Positions 15,901 through 25,224 of a stretch of 64,000 nt of DNA are shown here, one piece after another. This DNA comes from Rosistilla carotiformis (lineage in GTDB: Bacteria; Planctomycetota; Planctomycetia; Pirellulales; Pirellulaceae). The translations under genes and the position numbers were made by a program. The stretch is taken from assembly GCF_007753095.1 (NCBI RefSeq), contig NZ_CP036348.1, positions 2,232,001 through 2,296,000 of the forward strand. Direction: 5' to 3'. A model generated the notes under the pieces. It did not search any database, was not told where the DNA came from, and saw nothing but the letters and a program-made list of their open reading frames with translations. Numbering within the stretch: position 1 is the first letter of the stretch; each line of letters begins with the position of its first letter.

Positions 15901-16314
15901 GTAGATGCAAAGGACTGATTGCATCTGCTTGTAGAACGGTTTCGCCGCCTTGTCCTGACCAGTGAAAGCACGCATCTCATCGCTAATCGCGAATTTGCAC
16001 TTCGTGGACTGGCCGTAAGGATTGTCGTGTTGTAGCGGCTGTCTTGACCCATCCGGCATCTGTATGTGCCAGGCCCCATTGGTGCCGCCAAAAATAGGGC
16101 AAGAAACGCATTTCAGCTCGACATGGCAAACAAAGCCATCGAGCACGACAAGAAAGTCGATCTGCGGTTCAGGTTTGCTACGCGGAAAGAAGTTCGCCAA
16201 AATGACCGCACGACGCCCGGCAGCTTCGAGGTCTGACGAAAGTTGACGTAGAAAAGCCATCTCCGATTCGATTTCGATCGGGTGGCCAACAAAGATTTCA
16301 GTTTTGATATTCAT
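12913..16314 (-). CDS. NERD nuclease-domain protein fused to STAND/NACHT-like NTPase
   Basis: A 1133-residue protein. Residues 10-170 form a NERD (nuclease-related, PD-(D/E)xK-like) domain with Asp53 in QIDFLVV and Glu66-Leu-Lys68 in HVELK. Residues 245-400 form a P-loop NTPase with Walker A LIGPSGLGKSMLL (about 252-264) and Walker B TILVDGFNE (about 320). The remaining 700 residues are helical and repeat-like, ending in HEAT-like units (DSATLLSELIDDPYHGRDVVDSVRRI). A nuclease effector, switch NTPase and long sensor fit the STAND-type antiviral layout. It sits head-to-head with the Wadjet operon, which supports a defence role, but no phenotype is known. The start ATG 16314 has no strong ribosome site. 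Confidence 0.75.
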   Translation of the reverse strand: MNIKTEIFVGHPIEIESEMAFLRQLSSDLEAAGRRAVILANFFPRSKPEPQIDFLVVLDGFVCHVELKCVSCPIFGGTNGAWHIQMPDGSRQPLQHDNPYGQSTKCKFAISDEMRAFTGQDKAAKPFYKQMQSVLCIYPKLHRNSVVVSDYKVKTIGYPELLKLLLSGNKSPGWSYEKWIEFAMYLGLVRHDDRSPEQVAADDDAQVLETYLQRFQEWSSIDNQQHVPTSLRIDDEELSTENLISRIDDNRHFQLIGPSGLGKSMLLRGLGTELSTNKQPVIFASAAKYQGRLSDLLNRSVSHLCPMRAIEFIELAQRRGETPTILVDGFNECPVRLREQLLADLQALFLRYGTQIAMSAQQRIELPSALNGAVIECQELTDDQRVAILKQHAGRAVTKQEIENCIAFRSGYELSIAAECLSQLGESSTRRDLFNRFLERRFDSPADVIWARQVFGGLAALMQAQLRTSLSSSDLTHVFEIASEREKIPPRLLNEIVSSGVIDLDQGQCGFRHEMLQRFFESEAICRTVTSFEVLKAELRKPVHHALIEFAIDRQTDDSNIRDLLGLACETNGPSVLSRAFDGNLGASAKQIVREDAAKMLRDAEADLVEIDLKIEINKSDGERTSLEPTVLNARQWSSYEYGLMNLVAERLPSGWLIVDVMRLVGMTQSRVSECLQLRYRSEVLAKPSVKTVLFSRLCVLGGRGDTLPISTILRASCNRYSSFEADLIPEPICEVVRSPTEYSAAELYFALVQFRWNVSQVEDRLTDFFRVCWESEIYHLQLEALYRVAYWCNIAEPNLSELKNYLGTVQPSHPFLGAPLIEALTAFELFEHPTSAYDLKTSLLHALETPDDEESQTIAHDIVSGMFDTINDEACYQAIESLSESERYEVYVMAALGMPGYSMNGGWLLGRLLENASIEALPAFEKYARTLDHEAMGPQDRTACFITAHAGSAALVDEPFCLDDLSNDDRRAWQKYGELIFWLCKPDISPDELRERSEPILAALSTELAFEAIDPLREFAHASSMTFKSDHGRITNRLFKMFLPEFRNLLEFGFKNRESLTRIDKRCPDRQTPRELTTFIVHALGRVGDADSATLLSELIDDPYHGRDVVDSVRRINADEGFEAIGFLHRHP

Positions 16315-16604
16315 ACTTTGCCGTACACGGACGGCGCTCGGCAGTTCTCACTACACGTCGGCAACGATTGTTGCGACAAACCCACCCGCGTCAAGGCCCG
16401 GCCCTAAGATTTTTTTCCATCACTATACAGTGTCAGTTTAGAAATCCAGGACGATTGCTGATCATTTACGATCGCATGACCATCTTGATTATCGGTGCAT
16501 TCGGTCGGCCATACACAGCTCGGCCTAAGGAAAACTGACGAAGGTCAAATGCTGCGGACTGTAGAAGGCTAGGGTCAAGAAAGCTGCGGTCTGTCTGTGT
16601 ACAA
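16315..16604. promoter_or_regulatory. Divergent promoter region, NERD-NTPase and Wadjet
   Basis: The 290 bases separate two divergent operons and have no ORF of note. They contain an imperfect palindrome around CACTATACAGTG (near 16423-16434) and an AT-richer stretch with a T-run. I cannot place -35/-10 elements with confidence. Confidence 0.4.
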
Positions 16605-18230
16605 TTGAGCCTGGAAGACATTGATCGAACTAGAACTCTAACGGGTGCATTGAACGCGGGGCGTGGTTGGATGGATGATGGGGCGGTTGACTGGCTTTGC
16701 TTTTCTTATCTGACGGCCGAGCGTGCGGTCGTGTATCGTGCGATTGTGGATGTCTTTGCGGCAGCGAAGGCAGAGTTTGCCTTGCATTTGCGGGCGTCGG
16801 AAGTCCAGTCGGAACTTGTGGTTCGCGGGACGTCGTTGGATCTGAGCGATGTCGAGTCGGCGCTTCAGCAATTGGAAAGCTGGGGGAATCTACAGTCGTA
16901 TCAGGACAATGCCGACGTTGCTTCGCTGACGGACTACTACCGAAAGCGGTTGCTGTATCAATTGAGTGCCAGCGGTGAGGCGGCTCATGCATCGACACTG
17001 ACGTTTACTGAACGATTGCAGCAACAGGCTAAGCTGGATGCTCGGGCGCTTGATCGTATCGCTGATGGTGCGGGGCAGCTTGAGCGATTGGCGATTCACT
17101 TGCGTGACGCAGATGAGAAAGACCCTGTTGTGACGCTGACGACCTTGCGAAGTATCTCGCAGGACGCGGACGAACTGACTTCTCGCGCTCAATCGTTTTT
17201 CCGTTGGCTGCACGAACAGACGGAATCGGACCGTGGGGACTTGGAAGCGTTTCTCGTCTACAAGCAACAATTGATCGACTACCTGCAACAATTCGTGAGC
17301 GAGCTGATTCTGCGAACGGACGAAATCGCTGGGAGACTTCGCCGAATTCAGGATTGGGAGTTCGAGCGGCTTGCCGAGATTGCTGCGACGGAAGAAGTCG
17401 GTGAGCCGCGTGCAGGCGAAGAGCAACAACATGAGCGTAGAATCTCCGATATGGCGATCCGTTGGCGTCAACGGCTGGCAGGTCTTCAAGGTTGGTTCAT
17501 GCAGCGTGAAGGACGCCCGCCTCAGTCGGACCAACTGCGAGCGGCTGCTCGCGCGGCGATCCCGCGGTTGTTGCAGCTAGCAAGTCAGATGAACGAGCGA
17601 CAATCTGGACGAAGTGATCGTGTTGCTGATTTGCGTGCTTTGGCGATCAACTTCTTGCAGGCTCGTGATGAAGCGCAGTCACATCGTTTGTTCCGTGCCG
17701 CTTTTGCTCTTTCACCCTCGCGGCATTTGCGGATTGACCCAAAGACGATTGACAGTCTCGATCAGAATCGTGTTCGTCCTGACACACGATGGATCGACGC
17801 CGAACCGATTGAAATGACACCGCAATTACGCGAGAAGGGACGGGCTCCCTCGGCTGCGGCAAACCGCCGGGTGACGGATCGTTCCGCCGAACGTGCGGAA
17901 CTGCAACGAAGACTGGGACGCGAGACGGGACGTGACGAAGCCTCGCGTGAAACGTTGGTCGCACTGGGACGCTGTCGGTTGTCGGAGATCGGTGGGCTGG
18001 ATCAAGAAGCGTTCAAGATGCTGCTTGGTTTGCTTGAACTGGCTGTTCCGAAAGGTGATGTCAGTCGTGTCACCGCAACGAGTCGCGATGGACGTTTGCG
18101 GATTGGACTGGAGATGGATTCGGGTCAAGAGCTGGATCGTGCCGACTCCAAGATCAATATCGCTCGCATTGACACGGAAGATGGGACACTCGTTTTGCAA
18201 GATGCTTGGATGGAGGTGACGCGTGTCTAA
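16605..18230 (+). CDS. jetA: Wadjet protein JetA (DUF2397/TIGR02677 family, kleisin-like)
   Basis: A 541-residue protein that resembles the TIGR02677 family: LFSYLTAE-type N-terminus (CFSYLTAERAVVYRAIVDVF), a helical middle with LRTDEIAGRLRRI, and a C-terminal KRxxR-rich part. In Wadjet, a plasmid-restricting SMC system, JetA is the kleisin that joins the SMC and KITE subunits. The start is uncertain: TTG 16605 gives the longest frame, but ATG 16671 lies right before the domain. Its stop overlaps jetB by 8 bases. Confidence 0.82.
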   Translation: MSLEDIDRTRTLTGALNAGRGWMDDGAVDWLCFSYLTAERAVVYRAIVDVFAAAKAEFALHLRASEVQSELVVRGTSLDLSDVESALQQLESWGNLQSYQDNADVASLTDYYRKRLLYQLSASGEAAHASTLTFTERLQQQAKLDARALDRIADGAGQLERLAIHLRDADEKDPVVTLTTLRSISQDADELTSRAQSFFRWLHEQTESDRGDLEAFLVYKQQLIDYLQQFVSELILRTDEIAGRLRRIQDWEFERLAEIAATEEVGEPRAGEEQQHERRISDMAIRWRQRLAGLQGWFMQREGRPPQSDQLRAAARAAIPRLLQLASQMNERQSGRSDRVADLRALAINFLQARDEAQSHRLFRAAFALSPSRHLRIDPKTIDSLDQNRVRPDTRWIDAEPIEMTPQLREKGRAPSAAANRRVTDRSAERAELQRRLGRETGRDEASRETLVALGRCRLSEIGGLDQEAFKMLLGLLELAVPKGDVSRVTATSRDGRLRIGLEMDSGQELDRADSKINIARIDTEDGTLVLQDAWMEVTRV

Positions 18231-19512
18231 ACGTGAACGATCGACCGCAGCAGATCGGCTTGCTCGGCGACAACGGGAAATTGAAGATGAAGAGCGGCGC
18301 GAGGCGATACGCATTCTGTTGAGTCAACCATTGGTACCCGCCGAGGGGCCAACGTCCGAATCGTTCCGGATGATTCGTCGCAACGCCGACTGGCTTAGGC
18401 CGTGGTTCCAGCGTTGGCCGGGCTGGACGCTAATTATCGCGGCCGATATTGCTCGATTGAGAAAACACCCTTCCCCAAGGCTCGATTCAACGCGCGGCGT
18501 CGTGGACAAAAGCGGTTCGGATCGCACGCAGTTTTCACGACGTCGATATGCACTGCTTTGCTTGGTGCTGGCAACGCTCGAGGGGGAGCAACGTCAAACC
18601 ACCTTGCAACAGGTCGCTCGCAAGGTCGAAACATCGGTTCGACTTGATGGACAGCTGCGTGAGTTAGATTTTGAATTTGAAACCAAGACATTGGCACATC
18701 GACGTGAATTAGTGTCCGTGATGCGATGGCTTGAGCGAATGCACGTTCTGGTGCGCGCCGATGGTGATGACAAGAATTATGTCACTGGCGAAAGTGATTG
18801 CTTGTATCGTGTTGACCGTTCGTGCCTAGCGACTTGCCTCTGTTCCATTCGTGGTGCATCGACGGTAGAGGCGAATGACACAGTCGAGATGATCGAGATG
18901 CTAAATGAGGCGGAAACACCGGAGGTACCCGAAGCACAGAACCGCGAATTGCAACACTTACTGGTCCGACGACTACTGGACGATCCGGTCATGTACTTTG
19001 ACGAGTTGACTCCGCGTGAATACGAATACTTCAACAGCCAAGGCGATCGGCTGATTCGAGAGTTAACCCGCGTGACGGGGATGGTTGCCGAGCGACGTGG
19101 CGAAGGAGTCGCGTTACTTGATCCGGGCGGCGGTTGGACTGACATCGGATTGCCGGAAACAGGAACGCGAGGCCATGCGACTCTCTTGGTTGCAGAATGG
19201 CTGGGAAACTTGTTGCGCGAGTGCGAAGACGTTGATTGCGTCGTTTCAATATCTGAATTGGAAGCTCATGTTGCGACGCTCGCCGAGACTCATGAAAAGC
19301 ACTGGCGAAAGGATAGCAACACTCCCGAGGGTGTTCGGCGAATCATGCGGGATGCGGTCGACAATCTGTGTTCGCTGGGATTGCTCGAAGTCTCGGGTGA
19401 GCGTCTGCAACCACGCCCGGCGATTGCGCGGTATCGACTCAATGAGGTGGTGCTGCCAAGCCCGACGGTGGAACCGCCCGTTCAACCGAGTCTGTGGGAG
19501 GCGGGTGAATGA
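18223..19512 (+). CDS. jetB: Wadjet protein JetB (DUF2398/TIGR02678 family, KITE-like)
   Basis: A 429-residue protein on a GTG start with GGAGGTGA directly upstream. It opens with a basic coiled segment (ADRLARRQREIEDEERREAIR), then winged-helix-like regions and the ALLCLVLATLEGEQRQTTLQQV block typical of TIGR02678. JetB is the KITE subunit that regulates the SMC ring. It overlaps jetA and, by an ATGA junction, jetC, so the operon is translationally coupled. The protein itself looks intact. Confidence 0.82.
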   Translation: MSKRERSTAADRLARRQREIEDEERREAIRILLSQPLVPAEGPTSESFRMIRRNADWLRPWFQRWPGWTLIIAADIARLRKHPSPRLDSTRGVVDKSGSDRTQFSRRRYALLCLVLATLEGEQRQTTLQQVARKVETSVRLDGQLRELDFEFETKTLAHRRELVSVMRWLERMHVLVRADGDDKNYVTGESDCLYRVDRSCLATCLCSIRGASTVEANDTVEMIEMLNEAETPEVPEAQNRELQHLLVRRLLDDPVMYFDELTPREYEYFNSQGDRLIRELTRVTGMVAERRGEGVALLDPGGGWTDIGLPETGTRGHATLLVAEWLGNLLRECEDVDCVVSISELEAHVATLAETHEKHWRKDSNTPEGVRRIMRDAVDNLCSLGLLEVSGERLQPRPAIARYRLNEVVLPSPTVEPPVQPSLWEAGE

Positions 19513-19883
19513 GTGTGGCTGAGCAGACTTCCGAAGCCAGCGAAGAGCCTACGGATGCCCGTATCGAGTTGGCAACGCAACGGATACTCGAGGGCGAGTT
19601 GCCGATACCGATCCGCGAGCGATGGCAACCACTCCGCGCCGGACTACAGAATTTGTTTCTGTTCGAGGACGAGCGATTTCCGTTCGCGGATGGTCGGCTG
19701 CTCCTTCGCGGTAGCAACGGGACAGGGAAAAGTCGCGTGCTAGCGATGACGTTACCGTTGCTGCTGGATGGTTCGTTGAAGCCAACACGAGTTGAACCCG
19801 ACCGCGATCCGACTCGCCAAGTTGTTTGGAATGTGCTGATGGACGATCAGCATAGTAGTCTGTCAGTTATACGTAAGTCGTAG
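19509..19883 (+). pseudogene. jetC: jetC 5' fragment (SMC-like ATPase), cut by IS insertion
   Basis: The frame encodes the first 117 residues of JetC and then runs 7 codons into the insertion sequence and stops. It holds the Walker A motif GSNGTGKS (68-75) but none of the coiled coil or C-terminal ATPase parts, so it cannot function alone. The fragment ends at 19859, at the inserted element's left end. Joining 19859 to 21388 restores an open frame. Confidence 0.85.
19850..19859. repeat. 10-bp target-site duplication, left copy
   Basis: GCATAGTAGT directly precedes the left inverted repeat and is repeated exactly at 21378-21387 after the right one. It is the staggered target duplication of the IS insertion and shows that the element entered as one event. 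Confidence 0.9.
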
Positions 19884-21377
19884 GCAATTGGGGCGAATTT
19901 GGCACGATATTTGCGCCAGCGGTTTAGGCAGATTGAGTAATCAACATCGTACAGCCTAAGACGCGGAGTAAAGACCATGGCGGAGCCAATTGCCAACGAA
20001 TTTGAAACACTACAACTGGGTGACAAACGACTCGATCGGCGATGCAAAATAATTGCCGAACGGCTTGCGGCCAATCCTCAAGCCAGCATCAACGCTGCCT
20101 CGCAGGGATGGAACGAGACGCACGCTGCCTACGAATTCTTTGACAACGATTCAGTGGACGAGGCCAAGATCCTCGACGCTCACAGAGACGCCACGATGCG
20201 GCGAATCGACCAACAAGACTCCGTTCTACTGGTCCAAGACACCACCGAACTGGACTTCACCAAACATCCCACCGAAGACTCCGGGGTGCTTAATGAAGAG
20301 TACCGCTACGGTCTCTATGATCACAGCCAGATCGCCTTCAGCGAGACCGGACTTTGCCTGGGCGTGATGGACGTCAAATTGTTCTCGCACAACCCCGAAA
20401 CGCTCGGCCAAAACAGCGACCAGCGAAAGCAGTTGCCGATCGAGGAGAAAGAGTCCTTCCGTTGGCTGCAGGGCTACCGGCAGGCCTGCCAGCTAGCCGG
20501 TCAGTTGCCCGACAAGCAGGTCATCAGCGTCGCCGATCGTGAATCGGATTTGTACGATATATTTGTCGAAGCGGCCCAGCATCCTAGTCCGGCTGACTTC
20601 GTTATTCGCGCCAAACAGCCGCGTTGTACGCCCGAGCGGGACGTCGCGACAGGGCCAAGCGTTTACAAAAAGGTTGCCGATGAAGTCGCCAGCGCTCCGG
20701 TCTCGATGCGGCTGCAGGTCGACTTGACTGCCACACCCAAGCGGGCCGCTCGCCGAGCGACGCTGGACGTTCGTGCCAAGCGATTGTCCATCAAGCCGCC
20801 TCACGCGCGAAAGGCTGAACTGCCCGAGGTGGAACTGTCGGTGGTGGAGGTCCGCGAGGTGAACGGACCAGGTGATGGGACCGACGTTCACTGGCAACTG
20901 CTCAGCAGTCTGCCGATCGACACGATCGATCAGATTCAGCGAGTGATCGATATTTATGTCACACGCTGGCCAATCGAAACCTATTTCCGAGTCTACAAAT
21001 CGGGCTGCCGGATCGAAGAGATTCAGCTAGAAACCAATGCCCGGCAACGTCGCGCGTTGATGATCTACAAGGTCGTCGCCTGGCGGCTGATGTATCTGAC
21101 GATGTTGGGACGGCAGTGTCCTGATCTCAACTGCGAAGCGGTCTTCCATGAGTTTGAATGGAAGCCGGTCCGTGACGAACCGCTACCGAGCGATCCACCA
21201 AGTTTGGGCGAACTGGTTTTAATGATCGGTCAGCTTGGCGGTCACAACAATCGTCGCGGAGACGCACCACCAGGTGCCGAAGCGATGTGGAACGGCTTGC
21301 GACGAATGAAAGACTTCTCACTGGCCTGGCAAGCGTTCGGTTGCGATAACTCACCATGACTTACGTATAACTGACAG
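19860..21377 (+). mobile_element. IS4-family insertion sequence (1518 bp) in jetC
   Basis: The element is bounded by 20-bp perfect terminal inverted repeats, CTGTCAGTTATACGTAAGTC at 19860-19879 and its complement at 21358-21377, flanked by a 10-bp target duplication. It carries one transposase gene in the same direction as jetC. The perfect ends, exact duplication and intact transposase suggest a recent and possibly still mobile insertion. The 10-bp duplication fits the IS4 range. Confidence 0.93.
19977..21359 (+). CDS. IS4-family DDE transposase
   Basis: A 460-residue transposase. The N-terminal Tn5-like DNA-binding domain has LGDKRLDRRCKIIAERLA and GWNETHAAYEFFDND. The RNase H-like catalytic domain has Asp88 in LLVQDTTELDF, Asp187 in VISVADRESD and Glu334 within the YREK signature YVTRWPIETYFRVYK (Y-x2-R-x3-E-x6-K), which defines IS4 transposases. 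The gene is intact, ends inside the right inverted repeat and has GCGGAG before its ATG. Confidence 0.93.
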   Translation: MAEPIANEFETLQLGDKRLDRRCKIIAERLAANPQASINAASQGWNETHAAYEFFDNDSVDEAKILDAHRDATMRRIDQQDSVLLVQDTTELDFTKHPTEDSGVLNEEYRYGLYDHSQIAFSETGLCLGVMDVKLFSHNPETLGQNSDQRKQLPIEEKESFRWLQGYRQACQLAGQLPDKQVISVADRESDLYDIFVEAAQHPSPADFVIRAKQPRCTPERDVATGPSVYKKVADEVASAPVSMRLQVDLTATPKRAARRATLDVRAKRLSIKPPHARKAELPEVELSVVEVREVNGPGDGTDVHWQLLSSLPIDTIDQIQRVIDIYVTRWPIETYFRVYKSGCRIEEIQLETNARQRRALMIYKVVAWRLMYLTMLGRQCPDLNCEAVFHEFEWKPVRDEPLPSDPPSLGELVLMIGQLGGHNNRRGDAPPGAEAMWNGLRRMKDFSLAWQAFGCDNSP

Positions 21378-21387
21378 GCATAGTAGT
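21378..21387. repeat. 10-bp target-site duplication, right copy
   Basis: GCATAGTAGT repeats the sequence at 19850-19859. Base 21388 begins the next codon of the interrupted jetC, in frame with the downstream fragment. Confidence 0.9.
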
Positions 21388-24300
21388 ACGGGCTACACGT
21401 GGCTGGAGTTCGGGCGTGTCGACGAGCAAGACGATCATTTTCTGACGATCGGGATGGCGATTCGCGCCGTTCGTGGCGGGCCGATGAAGTCTTGGTTTTT
21501 CGTCACGCCGCGGCGCGTGGATGAGTCATTCACTCTGAAGTCGATCGACGGCGTGCCACTCACGCAGCGTCAACTAACGGATGTGCTGGGTGATACCGGG
21601 CAGGTGATCGAAAGTGCAACCGACTATCGACGCGTGATCGACGAAAAACTGTTTCGACTTGGCGAACGATATGAGCCCCTGGTCGACTTATTGCTCCAAC
21701 TGCGACAGCCACAGTTGGCAAAGAAGCTCGATATTGACCAGCTTGAGGCTGCTCTTCGCGGTGCACTTCCGCCATTGAAGGAAGCGTTGTTGGACGATGC
21801 AGCTGAAGCGTTTCGCGACCTGGATCACTATCGTACGTCGCTTGCAGCAGATCGGCAAATGCTCGGTGACGTTGAGCGATTTTTGCGTCCTTATCGAGAT
21901 CACGTTCGTCGCGGTGTTCTGCGTGCCATCCGGCAACTGACGAGTGCAAACAGTCGGTACGAGACTGTGCAAAAGAGCTTGAGAGCTCTGGCGGAAAAAA
22001 GAGAACAAGACAAGCTTTCGTTAGAGACTTTGAGTGATCGTCGCCAGCAGGCTCGCATCGACATTGAGTCGGCGAGAGCCGCAGTCAGCGAACTTGAACA
22101 AAGTCCCGAGATGGGTGATGCTCGCCGACTGGATGAGTTACGTCGTACCGTTGACAGGCTAGCCCGGCAAGAGACCGATGGTCAACGAGATCAAGATGCG
22201 GCGATTGCACAACAGAATGCCGCGGAGCAGTTCCTGACGAATTGCGAAACGAGGTTGGAAAACCAATTCAAGATTCTTACCGGCGACTCTGCTCGTATTC
22301 GCAAAGCTGCTGCGCCGGAAGCACTACAGAACCAGCACCGCGAGATGGTGGACGGGAACCTTGCACAAAAGGACGTCGATGGTTTCCAGCAATCGCTTCG
22401 TTCTCTCAGCGAAGCCGCTGTGGGCTTCACAAAGTCTGCAAAACATCTCAAGAAGCTTGACGATGCAATTGAACAGGCACGGCGGGAACGTGAAGCGGCG
22501 CGGCAGAATGTCCAGCGTCTAACCACCGATGCGATGCTCCGCTCCGACGCACTGGAGAGCAGTCAGCAGAAATGCGAACACGCTGTGGCGACGACTTGGC
22601 AAGCGATCCTCGACTGGTACGAGTCCGCGACTTTGCTTCGTGACTTCTTGCCCGCAATCGAGTCTTGGTCAGATACCTGGAACGCTTGGATTGAAACTGC
22701 CGATGCAGTCGATCCCTGCGCCGAAATTCTTCGACGAGTTGAAGCGGAAACGGTCGCACGCGCTGCACGTGAATCGACACAGTACCATGCCGAAATTGAG
22801 CGAATTGACGTCGCGATCGGAGTTGCGGAAGCGGAAACGTTACGATTGAAATCCGGTGAAACCATTGTACCTCCGACTCGTGAAGACCATGACGTTTCGC
22901 ATCGCGAGCAACTAGCGGGTGCTCCGTTTTGGCAACTCGTGGATTTTCGCAGTGAAGTTCCCGATCGGGAGCGAGGTGGATGGGAGGCCGCCTTGCAGGA
23001 TTCTGGAATCCTTGATGCTTGGGTCACTCCCGATGGAACCGTGTTTGATGCGGGCGATAAGATTCTGGACTTGCAGTTGCTGTGTGATCGCGAACATACG
23101 CTCGAAGACTCACGGCAACTCGGTTGTGTGTTGGAAGCCGCCGAAGGTGTCAGCAAGGTTCGGAGTCAAACGATTCAACGGTTGTTGAGCGTGATCGGCG
23201 TTGGCGAAGACGCTGGCGCGACATGGGTGGCCAATGGTGGGCGTTGGCAAAACGGTCAGCTTCGCGGGCAGTGGGCGAAACCGCGACCGCAATTTATTGG
23301 CGAAGAAACGCGTCAAGCTTTTCGAGAATCCAGAATCGCCGAACTGGCTAGCGAGCTAGTTCAGCACGACAAGACAAAAATTCAATGGCAAGAGAAGCTC
23401 GCCGACGTTCGCGAGAAGAAAGAACAGCGATTGCTATTCGCAGGGAAATTCCCGAGCAGACAGAATGTCGTGCAGACGACGTTCGATGTCGACAATGCGC
23501 GGCGCGAGGCGGACGCGGCCCAGGACCTGCTTCAAAAAGCTCAGCAAGTCGAAGCCGAACGTGCGAGCGAGGTCGATAGACGCGTTGCCCGACGCAACGC
23601 AGATGCGGACGACCTTCGACTGAGTGCATGGGCCTCGCGTGTTGGCGAACTGCAAGATCGTTTGAATGAGTATTCGCAACAACTTTCGACCCTGGAAGCG
23701 AAAGGCGAGTCACTGGTCTCGGCTTCTTCGCAAGTCGAGCATGCGGAGCTGTCGCTATCACAGGCGAACGAGCGTCAGATAGACACACGTGCGAGGTTCG
23801 AGTCTTTACAAATTGAGCTGGGAAAACAACGTCAGCGAGTCCGTGAGTTGGAAGCAGCCGTTGGCAAAGACGCCAGTGAATTCATCGAACGACTCGAACG
23901 GAAACGGGGTGATTTGAAGACGCACGAAGATTCCATTGACTCGATCGGAAAAGAGATTTCCGCGCTCGACAAGTCGATTGCTGTGACCGAAAGCAAGTTG
24001 GAAGGGCTGCAAACCGAATCCAACGACACCGATGAGCGTCGACGTGAATGCGCGGACTGGTTCTCGTCACTCCATTCGCACGGCCTGATTGAGCTTGCCG
24101 TTGAATCGGCGTCGCCTCCTGAATTGCCTTGTTCGATGACCCAGGCAATCAAGTTTGCTCGCCTTACGGATGGTCAGCTTTCTGGCACCTCCGTTGATGA
24201 CGAGGCGTGGCACCGTTCGCAGAACAAGGTACACGAGGCACAGACAGAACTTCAACAAACGGTCCTTTCTCAGGATGGACTGGCGGTGGAAGTCGACCAC

Positions 24301-25224
24301 ATACGAGACGGCCTTCAATTGGTCACGCTGACGATGCAAGGAGAACGACTTGCTCCCTCGCTGGCAATCTCGCGGTTAAAGGCCGACATCGAAAATCGCG
24401 ATCGCATTTTGGATGAAAAGGAGCAGGCAACGCTTGAGAAGTATTTGCTTGGGGAAGTCGCCGAGGGCCTGCGCAGTGGAATGCGAATGGCATCGGAGTT
24501 GGTGGACCTGATGACGCGAGAAGTCTCCAGCCGTCCGATGAAGACTGGCTTGCAGATGCGATTCAAGTGGAGTCGGGACGCGGATGGTCCGCCGGGGCTA
24601 GAGGAGGCGTGCGAGGTGCTGGCGACTTCATCAGCGACTTGGTCACCCGATGAACGAGATCAAATCAAGCAGTTTCTGCAACGATGTATCCGCCAAAGTC
24701 GCGAAAGCGAGGCCAGCGGATCGTGGCACGATCATTTGCGAACCGCGTTGGATTATCGACTTTGGCACCGTATCGAGATTTATCGACGCAGTGGTCCCGA
24801 CGCTTCATGGCAACGTCTCACTCGCCGGACTTACGGCAGCGGAAGCGGCGGCGAAAAGGCGATCTCTCTAACATTGCCGCAATTGGCTGCGGCGGCGGCC
24901 TATTATCAAACGGCGGACAAGCTCGCACCGCGATTTATTTTGCTTGACGAAGCGTTCGCGGGAGTCAGCCCCGACATGCGGGAGAGTTGCATGGAATTGA
25001 TTGCCGCGTTCAAGTTGGACGTGGTGATGACCAGCGAAATCGAGTGGGGCATGTACGCCGGCGTTCGCCAGCTAGCGATTTGCCAACTGGACCGATTCGC
25101 TGACATCGGCGCGGTCGTCAACCGAGTTTTCATCTGGAACGGAAAACAATTGCGTGACGCCAAGTCCCGAGACGAGCCTACTGCTGACGAAGGCCCATCC
25201 CTGTTCGGAGAGGAGCCTCAATGA
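21388..25224 (+). pseudogene. jetC: jetC 3' fragment (SMC-like ATPase)
   Basis: This is the remaining 1278 codons of JetC, open from 21388 (first ATG 21454). It contains the long coiled coils of the SMC arm, rich in Glu/Arg/Gln heptads, and the C-terminal ATPase half with signature GSGSGGEKAISL and Walker B FILLDEAFAG. Joined to the 5' part it would make 1395 residues, close to the TIGR02680 family size. Even if translated from an internal start it lacks Walker A, so the SMC motor should be inactive while the element stays. Confidence 0.87.

Noticed and set aside
21454-25224. Reading the 3' jetC fragment as an intact gene
   Set aside because: The frame is open upstream to the target duplication and lacks Walker A, which lies in the fragment before the IS.
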